A stretch of DNA of 64,000 nt from Desulfoscipio sp. XC116 (GCF_039851975.1 NZ_CP156660.1:1927035-1991034); one strand, 5' to 3'. Positions 8,768 to 19,217 are shown, counted from the stretch's first letter. Made by a program: numbers and translations. Notes: generated by a model not told the origin, from the letters alone.

Positions 8768-11700
8768 TTACATATCCCCCATATGCCTCTTGTAACGGCG
8801 GTAGCCCGCGGTACCCATAATGCCCAGAAGCACGGCGGACAGCAGTGCCATGGTCAGCGGATTATTGCGCACCGCGTCTTTGACGATTTCAAATACGGTT
8901 AATTGCGCGTCCTCGTCTTCTTTCTTTATTTCCTCTTCTCCCCCGCCGGCACTCGGAGATCCGCCCGCCGGCGAGCCGCCTTCGTCAATTTCCTGTTCCG
9001 CCGTATTTGCTGCCACGGTGGTTTCATCGGCCTGCCGGGCGATGACCAGGGAATCCGTGATATCCGCGCCGTCCGTTGCCGGCGCTCCCGACTGGCTCGA
9101 TACGGTCTCATCCGAGTCGCCGCTCTGGCCGGCGCTGCTTCCGTCGCCTATGTCACCGCCTTCGCCTGTGCCCGTACCGTCATCTATGCCGGTGCCGTCG
9201 CCTATGCCGGTGCCGTCGCCTATGCCGTCTCCATCACCGTCGCCTATGCCGTCGCTATCGCCATCGCCCGTGCCGTCGCCGTCACCGTCGCCTATGCCGC
9301 CCTTGTCCGGATCTTCGGTGTCATCGTCATCGTCGTCATCATCATCGTTGTTGTCCTCTTCTTCTTTCTCCTCTTCCGTAGCGAATACAGCTTTAACGAC
9401 AGCGTCGCCGCTAAGTTCGAATTGCCCGGCGTCGGTGATATCTTCTTCTTCTCCATTCTGGTGGACAACCATAATTTTTTCAAGCGTATAGGTATACGTT
9501 ACCCCGTCTTTGGTTTCAGAAGGAGGTGGGGTTGCCGATACTTTAACCGTTGACCCCGCCGCGGCGTAAAGCGGTGTTACAGCGTCGCCCTGATTGTATT
9601 TCTCCCGGTCCTGGTTGGTGAATTTAACCGTACTTAATATATTAGTTAAGATAAACGGTGGTGTTATTATTCGGTGATAAGTGGGCGAGCCCAACTCCGG
9701 ATAACCCTTCTCATCGTTCTGGGTCCACGTTTTCGGCGCTTCCGCCGTGCCTTCGTTGCCGGTGTCCAGGCGCCAGGCGACTTCGCCGCTGGCGAATTGG
9801 CCGGGTTCCATACGTTTGGAGGAGGCTGAGTCCGATTTATCGTCATTGGGGTCCGTCAGTTCGCCATCCTCGGCGGCGCTATGGAGGCCCGCTCCCTCCG
9901 GGTTTTCGCCGGTATCCGCCGTCCGGAGACCATAATAGTTGTTAGCGTTGTCTTCGTTTATCCGATTGCTTATGCCGTAGACCTCATCGCCGGTGATGGA
10001 TTCTCCGTACCAGTAGCAGTTGATAATTTTTGCGTATTGAGTTGTACTATTTATCAAGCCATTGGCTGCGCTCGTGCCGCTGATATTGCCGGTACTGTAG
10101 CAATTGAGCAAAGCAATTCCATCATCTACGTTTAAGTTATTGTTGCAATCTCCGATCAGCCCCGAGGCCTGTCCGCCGACGGCCGCAACATCCCCCGTGC
10201 TGAAGCATTTTGTAGATGTCCCTTGCAAAAAACCGAATAATCCGCCGACTCGATCTTTGCCGGTGATATTACCAATGTTATATGACTCTTCTGAATCAGT
10301 AGCTACCTCTCCACCCAAACCGCCGACATTTCTGGCCTCCTCCGCTGTGATATCGCCGGTATTGCGGCTCTTATTCCGAATCTTGATTTTATTAGCTGAC
10401 GTACTATAGCCAACCAAGCCGCCGATATTGGTGATATTGCTTCCGGTTCCTGCCGTAACCGTAATATTGCCCGCGTTTTCACATTCGGTAATTTCTAACA
10501 CGCCTTTGCTGTTACCGACAATCCCGCCGACCCCTTGAACATTATCTGTCGAGCTTGGCGTCAGTATTAAATGGGCGTTATTCATGCATTTCTCAAGATA
10601 CATATGGTTATTACCATATGGTATACCGCCGACAATTCCGCCCACGCCCTCAATATGTTTATCTGCGCCCGCCTTTACCCGGATCTGGCCGTTGTTTACA
10701 CAATCCTGAATTTTAATATACATAATCTTAGGTGAATGATTTCCCACAATGCCCCCGACATTCTTGCTTCCCCAAACAGTGCCGTCGTTGGTGCAGTCAA
10801 GCACATTGCTTTCGTTATAGCCCACAATACCGCCGATATTTTCCTTGTCGTTCTCGCTGAAGTCCACGTGGGAGACTACGCCGGAAATGGTTCCGTAATT
10901 GTACCGGGCCGCCGCGCCTGTGTTGTCTGCGGTGACGTCAAGGCTGCCGGTGAGATTGAGGTTCTTGAGCTCCGCATTTTCGCCGACGTAACCGAACAGG
11001 GGGGCGCCGTTCAGGGCAACGGTATACCCATTGCCTTCAAAAGCCCCCTGAAATGCCGAAGCGGACGTGGGACCGATGACCGTCCAAGCGTCGGGAAGCT
11101 CCAGATCGCCGCCGAGAGCAAAGAACTTATCTGCATAGCTTTCGCCGGCCGCCACTCTGGCCCGGAGTTCTTCCAGAACATTGGCGCTGCCGATGACAAA
11201 CGGGTTGTCTGCGGAATTGCCGCCGGCCAAATTATTTGTTGCCGTCCAATGGGCATACAGGGTCAGGTCGTCGGTGACAGCGGTGTCAAAATCCCAGGCG
11301 GTCCCGCCGCTCCTTTGCGTAAACCACCCGTCAAAGGCATAGGAGACGATCTCGCCGCCGTCGCGGGACGGGTCGGCGGGCTCGGCAACGGTGCCGCCGG
11401 TATTGATGATCTGCTCATAGGTGCTGTCCCCTTCCATTTTTCCGCCGTTGGCGTCAAAGGTGACGATCACTTGGCCCTCTTCCTTCCAATGGGCGTAAAG
11501 CGTAAGCGGTCCGGTGACGGATAGCGTAAAGTTATATTTTTCCCCGCCGCCGGCCTTGGTGTACCAGCCTATAAACACCATGTTCTCACGGACCGGAGGA
11601 GCGGGTGGCGGAGCCACCGTCTCTCCCGCGTCTACGGTTGTCTCATACGTATTTGCGGGCGGGGAGGCATCAAAATGGCCGCCGTTGGCGTTAAAGATGA

Positions 11701-14700
11701 CCGGATGGGTTGTGCCTGCCTGGCCGGCTACGAATTCCGCCGAAATCTCAATATCATCATCCGGCATGGCAAAGGTGAAAACATTACCTGTTCTGGCGCA
11801 GTCAACCTCGTAATGGCCGGCCCGGACCCGAACCTCCCGCAGCATGTACCCGGATTCCGGGGCTGCCGTTACCGAGACCGGATCGCCGGCGTTGAAATAG
11901 GCGTAGTCGGGGCTGAGCGCAAGGCTGCCGTAAGCCGCCTGCCGGACTGTCGCCTTGTAGACCACGGGGTTGGCTTCATCGGCCGGGACCGGATATCCTT
12001 CGGTATCTTCTCCCGTTGTCCGGCGGTACTGACTCCAGAGCCCTTTGCGCAGGGATTCGGCGCCGCCGTCCAGCAAGTAGGCCACTTCGCCGCCGATAAA
12101 GGCCTTTTTGTCTTTGGCAACAGCGTATGCGCTGTCTACGGGAGTTTCCGTGTAGCCCTTGCTTAAATAATAGCAGTTGGTGTTGTTGGCATAGTTATAG
12201 TTATTATTAGTAGTGTCGTCTTCATCCGTCATCCCGCCGGTAATGGCCCCCATTCTAAGCGAATCGCCGGAACAAGACCCCAGGCTGTAGCAATAGCGGA
12301 CCGCTGCCCGGTCCGTACTGTTTTCGCCGGAAATACCGCCTGCAAATGTAAATGAGTCTGTGTTAAACACGGTTATTTGACCCAGATTGTAGGAATGGCT
12401 GATTGCGCCACCGTTGACTCCGGCGATGCCCCCTACCTGGCTGTGTGCCGTGACGGCGCCCGTGTTGCCGCAGCGGGTTATGGTTCCCGAAAGATCACCG
12501 GCGATGCCGCCGGCCCTACTTTTAGTCGTGCTGACAGTTCCCTGGTTCCGGCAATCGCTTATTTTACTGTTTGCCGAGGTTTCTCCGGCAATGCCGCCGG
12601 TACTCACTCCGCTGCCGGTGCCGATGTCGGATACCGGGCCGGTGTTGGCGCAGCCTGTTATTTCGTTGCCGCTGCCCGTCAGCTCCCCTGCGATACCGCC
12701 GACACCGCCGACACTGCTGCTGGACGACGAGCCGCTGACTGCGGCGTTGTTTGTGCAGCCGGTTATTGCTGTTTCCTGGGCACAGCCTGCTATACCGCCG
12801 ATGTACTCCGAGCCGCTGACTGCGGCGTTGCTTGTGCAGCCGGTTATTGCTGTTTCCTGGGCACAGCCTGCTATGCCGCCGATGTACTCCGAGCCGCCGA
12901 CTGCTGCCGCGTTTGCGCAATCGGTGAATATCGCGCCGTCCGCATAGCCGACGAGGCCGCCCACGTTATTTTTCCCCTTGACCCTGCTGTCGTCCGCGTC
13001 GTTTGCCATCCGGCAGGCGGTAACCGCGGTGTTTTTGGCATAGCCGATAAGGCCGCCGATGTAATCGCCGCTGCTCTTGATGTTGCCGGTGACGGTCAGG
13101 TTTTTGATTTCCCCGCCGCTGGTATAGCCGAACAGCCCCTGGTAATCATCAATCGTGTCCAGCGCCAGGCCCGAGACAGCATAGTCATGGCCGTCGAACA
13201 CCCCGCTGAAAGGATTGTCGGGGGTTCCCACCGGCACAAAAGCGGAGGTGATTGCAATATTTGCGTCCAGATGAATCGTCTTGCTGGCAAAGCTGACGGC
13301 GCCGCCGGCGATTGGCGTTTCGTCCAGCCGCTTGCCGCACACCAGTTCGGTGAGCCCGATCAGCTCCTCATAGGTGTCAATAGTGAATTCAGCCGCGTCC
13401 GGGTCCGCCGTGTGCCAGGCAATATCGCCGGGCGGCGGCGCGAAGAATGAATAGTGAAGGGTGATGTCGTCGCTGGCCGGCGCTTCCGGCATGGTTATCG
13501 TATAGCTGACGGACCCGTCTTCCCCGTCTGTTATATTGACGATCCCCTCGGGCGAGAAGATAAGCCGGCATTCGTCGTAACCGCTGTTGAAGGTGACGTC
13601 CAGGGGGACCACGGAGCTTACTGTTGCCGTACTGGCGGGCAGGTAGGTGTATGCATGGCCGTCGTCGTCGGTAAATATCTTGTACGGACTGCCCGCCGCG
13701 GGCGGGGTAAAACGTACGGAGCCCGCCGCCGTTGTGCTGCCGGCTTGTTCCGCCAGCGTCATTTTATAGATCGCTCCCGGCGTATCGGCGCCCTTCAGAA
13801 CGGGATAATCCTCCCCCTGGGTCCAGGCCTTGTCGCCGCTGCTTTTGCCGGCGTCCAAAAGGTGGGCCACCTCGCCGTACTTGAACGCCTCCGCGTTTTT
13901 GCTGGCCGGATTGTCGCTGTCCTCCGCGCAGTAATACGAGTGTAGCGGCTGGAAGAAACCGGGACCGCATAGGCCGTCGGCCTCGGTGTTATAGGAAAAA
14001 CTATATTGGATAATGCTTTCAGCACACCCGGCAATACCGCCCGCGTTGGCTCCTGAAGTTGCGGCGATACCGCCGAGATTATAGCAGTTTTGAATATCTT
14101 CTGTGGCATGACCCGCTATGCCGCCGACATAATTTGCGCCGACGACAGCTTCCGAGTTGCCGCATTTCGTGATGATTATAGAATCCATGCTGCTGAATTT
14201 ACCTGCAATACCCCCCACGTAATTTTGGGTGCCTGTTACAGCGCCCTTATTTGTGCACCCTATAATGGATTTGCCACAAGAGCCTGCAATACCCCCCACA
14301 TATTGTTCTTCAGTAGTTCCGCTGCAACTGACCGTTCCCGTGTTGACAGAGTTTTGCATCTGTCCTCCACTATGCCCTATAATGCCGCCAATATATTGAT
14401 TGCTGCCGGCAATATAACCTGCATTCGCGCAGTCTTCAGTTTTACCCTTTGTACCGCCTGAAATGCCTCCGATATAGCTTGCGCCGTCGATCGCTCCTTC
14501 ATTATCGCTGCTGCTTACGGTCGATGTGGTATAGCCGGTGATGCCGCCGATATAATTTTTATTGCTGCTAACGGGGCCGGCGTTTGTGCAGCCTGTAATG
14601 GCCCCAGAGGTATAGCCGGCTATACCGCCCACATACTGGTCGAGTGTAATGCCGCTGCCGGTAATCACCCCCGGGTTGCGATTGGCGCAATCGGTAATTG

Positions 14701-17700
14701 TGCTGGTTGCGCTGCCTGCTATACCGCCGATATAAACGGGTCCCGTCACCGCGCCTTCATTGGCGCAGCTGCTGAGCGCCCCCGCCGCTTTGCCGGTAAT
14801 GCCGCCGGCATAACCGGCAGCGGCGGCAACGGCGCCGACATTGGCGCAGCTGTTGAGCGCGCCCGTGGCGTTGCCGGCGATGCCGCCGGCGTTGCTGCCG
14901 TTCCCGCTAACTATGCCGTTATTGACGGAGCTGTTGATGGCGCCCGTGGCGTTGCCGGCGATGCCGCCGGTGTTGTCCCCGTTTCCGTTAACTGTGCCGT
15001 TATTGACGCAGTTGTTAATGGCGCCCGTGGCGCTGCCGGCAATGCCGCCGGTGCTGCCGCCGCCGGTTACTGTTGCCGGCTGGCCGGCGCTGCCGAATGT
15101 GCAATTGGTTAAGGCTGTGCCGGAGGCGCTGCCGGCGACGCCGCCCACGGAATCCCCATCGCTGTAGACGCTCCCAATCACCACAAGGTCTTTGATCTCG
15201 CCGCCGCTGGTATGGCCGAACAGGCCCTGGCCGCCATTGGGGCTGTCCACATAGAGGCCGCTGATGGTATGGTTGTTCCCGGCAAATGTGCCTTTAAAGG
15301 GTTTATCCCCGGTACCGATGGCTGTCCAAATTCCGCTTAAGGATATATTGCCGGCCAGTTCCACGGTCTTGCCTGCAAAGGAGTCTTCCAGACCGCCGGC
15401 TGTGCCGTTGACCAGGGCCGCCAGGTATTTCAGGTCTTCTGCCGTGGAGAGTATGAATTTACCTTCGGCGTTCCCCGCGCCGCCGTTGTACCAGACTGAG
15501 CTTCCCGGACCGCCCGGGCCCGGCGCCAGAAATTCATAAGTTAAATTGACGTCTCTGTTGTTTAGCGCCGCCGTATAGACGCCTTCGCTTTCCGACACTT
15601 CCCGGGCCGGCCGGAAGGAGGGGGCATATGCGTTGTAGCCCGGGTTCTTTTGTACGTTTAAGGTGACCGGCAGTCCGGCCGGCAGATAGATGTACGTGGC
15701 CCCGCCGGTGCCGCCGGAAAACCGGCAGTGGGCGTACCTTGTGTCGCCGGCGGGCAGGTCCGTGAAGGTTACCGAGCCTGCGCTGCAGGGCGTGGCCGGC
15801 TGGGTTAAGGTAAGTTTATAAATTGTACCGGTTCCGAAGACAGGGTAGTTTTCGCCCTGGGTCCAGACATTGCTGCGGGCTCCTTCACCGCCGTCCAGGA
15901 ACCAGGCCGCTTCGCCGTATAGGAAGGTGTCCTCTGTTCGGCCGTAGGTGCTGTTTTCATCGGCCAAATAGAAGCTGTTGGTAACAACGGGCGAGCCGCC
16001 GCCGTATAAGACGGTGTTCCTCTGAATGGGGTGATAGGAGAAGCAGCCGGTGATTTTTGTGTTTTCATCGGCGGCCAGGCCGAGGATGCCGCCCACCGCG
16101 GTATCGCCCGTCATAACGGCAAGATTATAGCAGTTGCTGACGATGCCGGAAGAATGCCCGGCAATGCCGCCGGCGTTGATTTCTCCCGCCACCGCCGCGT
16201 CGCTGTCGTTGAGGCAGATTTCCACCAGGGCGCTGGAATCGCCTGTAATGCCGCCTGTGTTTGTGGAGCCGGTTACTGCTGCGTGGTTGGTGTTGTTCCG
16301 CAGGGTATCCGCGGCATAGCCGGCGATGCCGCCGGTGTTGGTTAAGCCGGTTACCGCCGCGTGGTTGGTGTTGTTTTGCAGGGTATCCGCGGCATAGCCG
16401 GCGATACCGCCGACGTTCGCGGTTCCTGTTACGGTGGCCTCTGCGCTGCTGCTGCATTCTTTGACGAGATACGCGCCTGTCCCGGCAAAATAGCCCACAA
16501 TGCCGCCGGTATTTTCAGCGCCGGAAACAGCGCCGGCGTTCAGGCAATTTTCTATACTGCGGGTTGTGCAGCCGGCGATGCCGCCCGTATCGGAAGACCC
16601 TGCGGCGCCGGTGACAATGCCGGTGTTGGAGTTGTCTGAGAGCGTACCTTTCGCATAGCCGACGATGCCGCCGGTATATTGCCCGCCGCCGGTGACGCTC
16701 CCCTTGTTTTCATTTCCGCTGCCGGCTCCGCTGGCGCTTCCGGCGATGCCGGCGATGCCGCCCACATCATCGCCCGCCCCTTCGACAGTCCCCTTGTTCA
16801 CGCTGTCGTTGACAGCGCCACCGGCGTTGCCGACGATGCCGCCCACATCATCGCCCGTCCCGGTGACGGTTCCCTCATTACTATTACTATTGCCGGTTAC
16901 TGTCGCGGAGCTTGAGCTGTAACCGGCGATCCCGCCCACGTTGCTGCTTCCTGCCACACTTCCCGCATTCGTGGCTGCTGTAACAGAAGTACCGGAAAAG
17001 AGATATCCGGCAATCCCGCCCGTGTTATTGCCTGCTCCTCGCACCGTACCGGTGTTGACGGCATTGGTGACAGTACTGTATCTTATATAACCGGCTATCC
17101 CGCCGATATAGGTGCTTGAATCTACTCCGAAAAGGTTTCCGCTGTTGGTGCAATTATCAAATGTGCCGTTGGCGCTGGAAGTTCCGTATGCGTAACCTAC
17201 GATACCGCCGATATAGCGCCCGCTGCCGCAAACCTGGCCGTTAACGGTCAGGTTCTTGATTGCGGCTCCGCTGGTACGGCCGAATAATCCCTGGTAGTCC
17301 TGGCTTACCGGGTTCAATGCGCTGCCCAGTTCGTAATCAATGGTATTATTTTGGCCGTCAAAGGTTCCCTTAAACTGGTTGGCGCTGCCGGCTGAATAAT
17401 CGCCGATTGGCGTCCAACTGCCGGTAACCGTGATATTCCCCTGCAGATTAACCGTCTCGCCGGCAAAGTCATCCCGGAGCGGATTCCCGCTCCCGTCCGT
17501 GGCCGTGCCGTTGACTAATTGGGCCAGGCCCAGGAGGTCGGCTTCCGTCTCAATGGTATAGGGGCCGGTTTGCCCAACATACCAGTCCACGCTGCTTGCG
17601 GCCGGCTGTGAAAATTTATACTCCAGGTTAATATTGCCGCCGTTAATCTTTACTTCATATTTTCCGTCCTTCTCGGTAACCGCTCCGGCCGGTGTAAAGA

Positions 17701-19045
17701 TCAATTGGTACTCGTCATACCCGGCGGCGCGCCGGACATTTAGTTCCAGGGAGGTGCCGTCCGGCACATACGTGTACTTTTGTCCATCCGGCCCGTCAAA
17801 CAGTTTATAGTCGCTGTCCGCCGGCAAATCGGCAAAGGTTACCGTCCCCTGGTCGTAGGGCGCTGCCGGCTGACCCAGAAGCAGCCTGTAATAGGAGTCC
17901 TTGCCGTCGTCGCTCAGAACCGGGTAATCCGCGCCCTGGGTCCAAATATTTCTATGTTCTTCCGTGCCTCCGTCCAGCAGGCAGGCGACCTCGCCGTATT
18001 GGAAGGCTTCCGCCGTCCGGCCATATGCGCTGTTTTCCGCGGCCAGAAAATAGCTGTTGGTTATAGCCGCCCCGCCGCCGCACAAGGGGGTGGCGTCGCC
18101 GGAGACGTAAGAGAAGCAGTACTGAAGCTTGGCGTTCGCCTCGGCTTGCCCGATTATACTGCCTGCGGCGCTTGCGCCTTCGACCGGTCCGAAATTGCTG
18201 CAGTTTAGAACACTATTGCCGGTTTTCTTGCCAACGATGCCGCCGACATTGGCCTGTCCTTCAATAGTCCCGGAGTTGCTGCTTTTTTCAATATTTCCCC
18301 CTGTTTGGCCGACGATGCCGCCGACATTATCCGTACCCGTCACAGCCGCGTTATTTACGCAACCGGTGAGGTTTCCCCCCCCAACATAGCCCGCTATCCC
18401 GCCGACATAGCTGCCGCCGTATACCGTCCCCGCCACTGTCAGGTTTTTAATTTGCGCGTATGCACAGCCGAACAGCCCCTGATTATCGCCGGCGGGCGCG
18501 TCGGCGCTGCCGATGGTCAACCCGCTGATCGTTTTATTATTTCCGTCAAAGTTCCCTCTGAAGTTGATCGTGTCCTTTATGCCGATGGGCGTCCATGCTT
18601 CCCCCGACACATCAATCGTAGCGCCGTCGGGATCCAGGGTAATGGTCTTACCGGAGAAGTTCACGGGGTCAAGCTTTTTCCCTGCCCCGTCAACCGCCGT
18701 GCCGTTGACCAGTTCGGCCAGGTAGCGCAGCTCTCCCGCGGTGGCTATGGTAAAAGCCGCGTTCCCGGGATTGTTAAGATACCAAGCTCCGTAGACCGCC
18801 GTTGCCGTGGAAAGACCCTCAATCCCTGCCAGGCCTCCTCCGTATACGCTGTCGCCCACGGAGTCGCCTCCTTCATCTCCGTATACGTCGCCGCCCACGG
18901 TGTCGCCGCCGTCTCCGTAGACGCTGCCGTTCACACTGCCGCCGACGGCAAAACCATGCGCATACACCGGCATAATGATCTGTGGCAGCAGCAGGTTGAT
19001 ACACAGGATAATGCTTAAGATAAACTTTAACCTTCGCCTTTTCAT
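8768..19045 (-). CDS. Giant GLUG-repeat surface protein (3425 aa) with C-terminal membrane tail
   Basis: Signal peptide at residues 1-30 (FILSIILCINLLLPQIIMPV, cleavage near VYAHG). Five large blocks follow, starting near residues 85, 490, 1180, 1870 and 2600. Each opens with a segment like FTIATAGELRYLAELVNGTA and FxGxFDGxNxTISGL, continues with many GLUG-motif units (VGGIAGYxxGxIxxCxNxGxVxG), and closes with YGEVAxxLDGG...WTQGxxYPVL. The first three blocks are joined by a repeated beta linker. Two InlB/Flg_new repeats (FDANGG...GWF...LYAHW) sit near 2450-2600. Near 3215-3315 lies an acidic Asp run and Gly-Asp tract, possibly Ca2+-binding, then a TM helix and YRRYKRHMGDM. GLUG arrays are predicted beta-solenoid fibres. 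The ATG has a GAGGAG site 12 nt away and lies about 170 nt after a riboswitch terminator. The gene is GC-richer than its neighbours. Function unknown; a B12-repressed surface fibre is inferred. Confidence 0.88.
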   Translation of the reverse strand: MKRRRLKFILSIILCINLLLPQIIMPVYAHGFAVGGSVNGSVYGDGGDTVGGDVYGDEGGDSVGDSVYGGGLAGIEGLSTATAVYGAWYLNNPGNAAFTIATAGELRYLAELVNGTAVDGAGKKLDPVNFSGKTITLDPDGATIDVSGEAWTPIGIKDTINFRGNFDGNNKTISGLTIGSADAPAGDNQGLFGCAYAQIKNLTVAGTVYGGSYVGGIAGYVGGGNLTGCVNNAAVTGTDNVGGIVGQTGGNIEKSSNSGTIEGQANVGGIVGKKTGNSVLNCSNFGPVEGASAAGSIIGQAEANAKLQYCFSYVSGDATPLCGGGAAITNSYFLAAENSAYGRTAEAFQYGEVACLLDGGTEEHRNIWTQGADYPVLSDDGKDSYYRLLLGQPAAPYDQGTVTFADLPADSDYKLFDGPDGQKYTYVPDGTSLELNVRRAAGYDEYQLIFTPAGAVTEKDGKYEVKINGGNINLEYKFSQPAASSVDWYVGQTGPYTIETEADLLGLAQLVNGTATDGSGNPLRDDFAGETVNLQGNITVTGSWTPIGDYSAGSANQFKGTFDGQNNTIDYELGSALNPVSQDYQGLFGRTSGAAIKNLTVNGQVCGSGRYIGGIVGYAYGTSSANGTFDNCTNSGNLFGVDSSTYIGGIAGYIRYSTVTNAVNTGTVRGAGNNTGGIAGYLFSGTSVTAATNAGSVAGSSNVGGIAGYSSSSATVTGNSNSNEGTVTGTGDDVGGIVGNAGGAVNDSVNKGTVEGAGDDVGGIAGIAGSASGAGSGNENKGSVTGGGQYTGGIVGYAKGTLSDNSNTGIVTGAAGSSDTGGIAGCTTRSIENCLNAGAVSGAENTGGIVGYFAGTGAYLVKECSSSAEATVTGTANVGGIAGYAADTLQNNTNHAAVTGLTNTGGIAGYAADTLRNNTNHAAVTGSTNTGGITGDSSALVEICLNDSDAAVAGEINAGGIAGHSSGIVSNCYNLAVMTGDTAVGGILGLAADENTKITGCFSYHPIQRNTVLYGGGSPVVTNSFYLADENSTYGRTEDTFLYGEAAWFLDGGEGARSNVWTQGENYPVFGTGTIYKLTLTQPATPCSAGSVTFTDLPAGDTRYAHCRFSGGTGGATYIYLPAGLPVTLNVQKNPGYNAYAPSFRPAREVSESEGVYTAALNNRDVNLTYEFLAPGPGGPGSSVWYNGGAGNAEGKFILSTAEDLKYLAALVNGTAGGLEDSFAGKTVELAGNISLSGIWTAIGTGDKPFKGTFAGNNHTISGLYVDSPNGGQGLFGHTSGGEIKDLVVIGSVYSDGDSVGGVAGSASGTALTNCTFGSAGQPATVTGGGSTGGIAGSATGAINNCVNNGTVNGNGDNTGGIAGNATGAINSSVNNGIVSGNGSNAGGIAGNATGALNSCANVGAVAAAAGYAGGITGKAAGALSSCANEGAVTGPVYIGGIAGSATSTITDCANRNPGVITGSGITLDQYVGGIAGYTSGAITGCTNAGPVSSNKNYIGGITGYTTSTVSSSDNEGAIDGASYIGGISGGTKGKTEDCANAGYIAGSNQYIGGIIGHSGGQMQNSVNTGTVSCSGTTEEQYVGGIAGSCGKSIIGCTNKGAVTGTQNYVGGIAGKFSSMDSIIITKCGNSEAVVGANYVGGIAGHATEDIQNCYNLGGIAATSGANAGGIAGCAESIIQYSFSYNTEADGLCGPGFFQPLHSYYCAEDSDNPASKNAEAFKYGEVAHLLDAGKSSGDKAWTQGEDYPVLKGADTPGAIYKMTLAEQAGSTTAAGSVRFTPPAAGSPYKIFTDDDGHAYTYLPASTATVSSVVPLDVTFNSGYDECRLIFSPEGIVNITDGEDGSVSYTITMPEAPASDDITLHYSFFAPPPGDIAWHTADPDAAEFTIDTYEELIGLTELVCGKRLDETPIAGGAVSFASKTIHLDANIAITSAFVPVGTPDNPFSGVFDGHDYAVSGLALDTIDDYQGLFGYTSGGEIKNLTVTGNIKSSGDYIGGLIGYAKNTAVTACRMANDADDSRVKGKNNVGGLVGYADGAIFTDCANAAAVGGSEYIGGIAGCAQETAITGCTSNAAVSGSEYIGGIAGCAQETAITGCTNNAAVSGSSSSSSVGGVGGIAGELTGSGNEITGCANTGPVSDIGTGSGVSTGGIAGETSANSKISDCRNQGTVSTTKSRAGGIAGDLSGTITRCGNTGAVTAHSQVGGIAGVNGGAISHSYNLGQITVFNTDSFTFAGGISGENSTDRAAVRYCYSLGSCSGDSLRMGAITGGMTDEDDTTNNNYNYANNTNCYYLSKGYTETPVDSAYAVAKDKKAFIGGEVAYLLDGGAESLRKGLWSQYRRTTGEDTEGYPVPADEANPVVYKATVRQAAYGSLALSPDYAYFNAGDPVSVTAAPESGYMLREVRVRAGHYEVDCARTGNVFTFAMPDDDIEISAEFVAGQAGTTHPVIFNANGGHFDASPPANTYETTVDAGETVAPPPAPPVRENMVFIGWYTKAGGGEKYNFTLSVTGPLTLYAHWKEEGQVIVTFDANGGKMEGDSTYEQIINTGGTVAEPADPSRDGGEIVSYAFDGWFTQRSGGTAWDFDTAVTDDLTLYAHWTATNNLAGGNSADNPFVIGSANVLEELRARVAAGESYADKFFALGGDLELPDAWTVIGPTSASAFQGAFEGNGYTVALNGAPLFGYVGENAELKNLNLTGSLDVTADNTGAAARYNYGTISGVVSHVDFSENDKENIGGIVGYNESNVLDCTNDGTVWGSKNVGGIVGNHSPKIMYIKIQDCVNNGQIRVKAGADKHIEGVGGIVGGIPYGNNHMYLEKCMNNAHLILTPSSTDNVQGVGGIVGNSKGVLEITECENAGNITVTAGTGSNITNIGGLVGYSTSANKIKIRNKSRNTGDITAEEARNVGGLGGEVATDSEESYNIGNITGKDRVGGLFGFLQGTSTKCFSTGDVAAVGGQASGLIGDCNNNLNVDDGIALLNCYSTGNISGTSAANGLINSTTQYAKIINCYWYGESITGDEVYGISNRINEDNANNYYGLRTADTGENPEGAGLHSAAEDGELTDPNDDKSDSASSKRMEPGQFASGEVAWRLDTGNEGTAEAPKTWTQNDEKGYPELGSPTYHRIITPPFILTNILSTVKFTNQDREKYNQGDAVTPLYAAAGSTVKVSATPPPSETKDGVTYTYTLEKIMVVHQNGEEEDITDAGQFELSGDAVVKAVFATEEEKEEEDNNDDDDDDDDDTEDPDKGGIGDGDGDGTGDGDSDGIGDGDGDGIGDGTGIGDGTGIDDGTGTGEGGDIGDGSSAGQSGDSDETVSSQSGAPATDGADITDSLVIARQADETTVAANTAEQEIDEGGSPAGGSPSAGGGEEEIKKEDEDAQLTVFEIVKDAVRNNPLTMALLSAVLLGIMGTAGYRRYKRHMGDM
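9100..9400. repeat. Low-complexity Gly-Asp tract within the giant gene
   Basis: On the minus strand this DNA encodes a run of nine Asp, then alternating Gly-Asp/Ile/Thr units (GDGDGDGTGDGDSDGIGDGD and on). The DNA is a degenerate 6-12 bp repeat (GGCATAGGCGACGGC-like). It separates the folded extracellular part from the C-terminal TM tail and probably spans or contacts the cell wall; length variation between strains is likely. Confidence 0.75.
12730..12891. repeat. Near-perfect 81-bp tandem duplication in the giant gene
   Basis: Two 81-bp copies (12730-12810 and 12811-12891) differ at only a few bases and each encode a 27-residue GLUG unit (EYIGGIAGCAQETAITGCT...). Such identity against the diverged neighbouring units indicates a recent duplication. 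Confidence 0.8.
16271..16426. repeat. 78-bp tandem duplication in the giant gene
   Basis: Two adjacent 78-bp units encode almost identical 26-residue GLUG repeats (GGIAGYAADTL[QR]NNTNHAAV). This is a second recent expansion of the array, separate from the one near 12.8 kb. Confidence 0.7.
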
Positions 19046-19217
19046 TCTCTTTCTTTTCTCCTCTTTGATGATTTATTTGCCCCATGGCTTGTCCGGTTAA
19101 CGCGCAACTTTCTTTTTCTTTGGGGATCAAGTTCGCTTTTAAAAAAAACATCGTTCAAAAAAGAGCAATACCTTCGTGTTCGGTCAGCAGCAGCCAAAAT
19201 ATGTAATCAGTTCCATT

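Noticed and set aside
8768-8900. LPXTG sortase signal in the giant and LRR proteins
   Set aside because: No LPXTG-like motif precedes the C-terminal helix in either protein; they were treated as membrane-tailed instead.
12377-13450. Long plus-strand frames inside the giant gene
   Set aside because: Mirror frames of the GLUG coding strand; Ala/Cys-rich with no recognisable fold.
9150-17000. Regularly spaced short repeats that could suggest a CRISPR array
   Set aside because: The repeats are in-frame protein repeats (GLUG, Gly-Asp) within one long ORF and vary in sequence and spacing.
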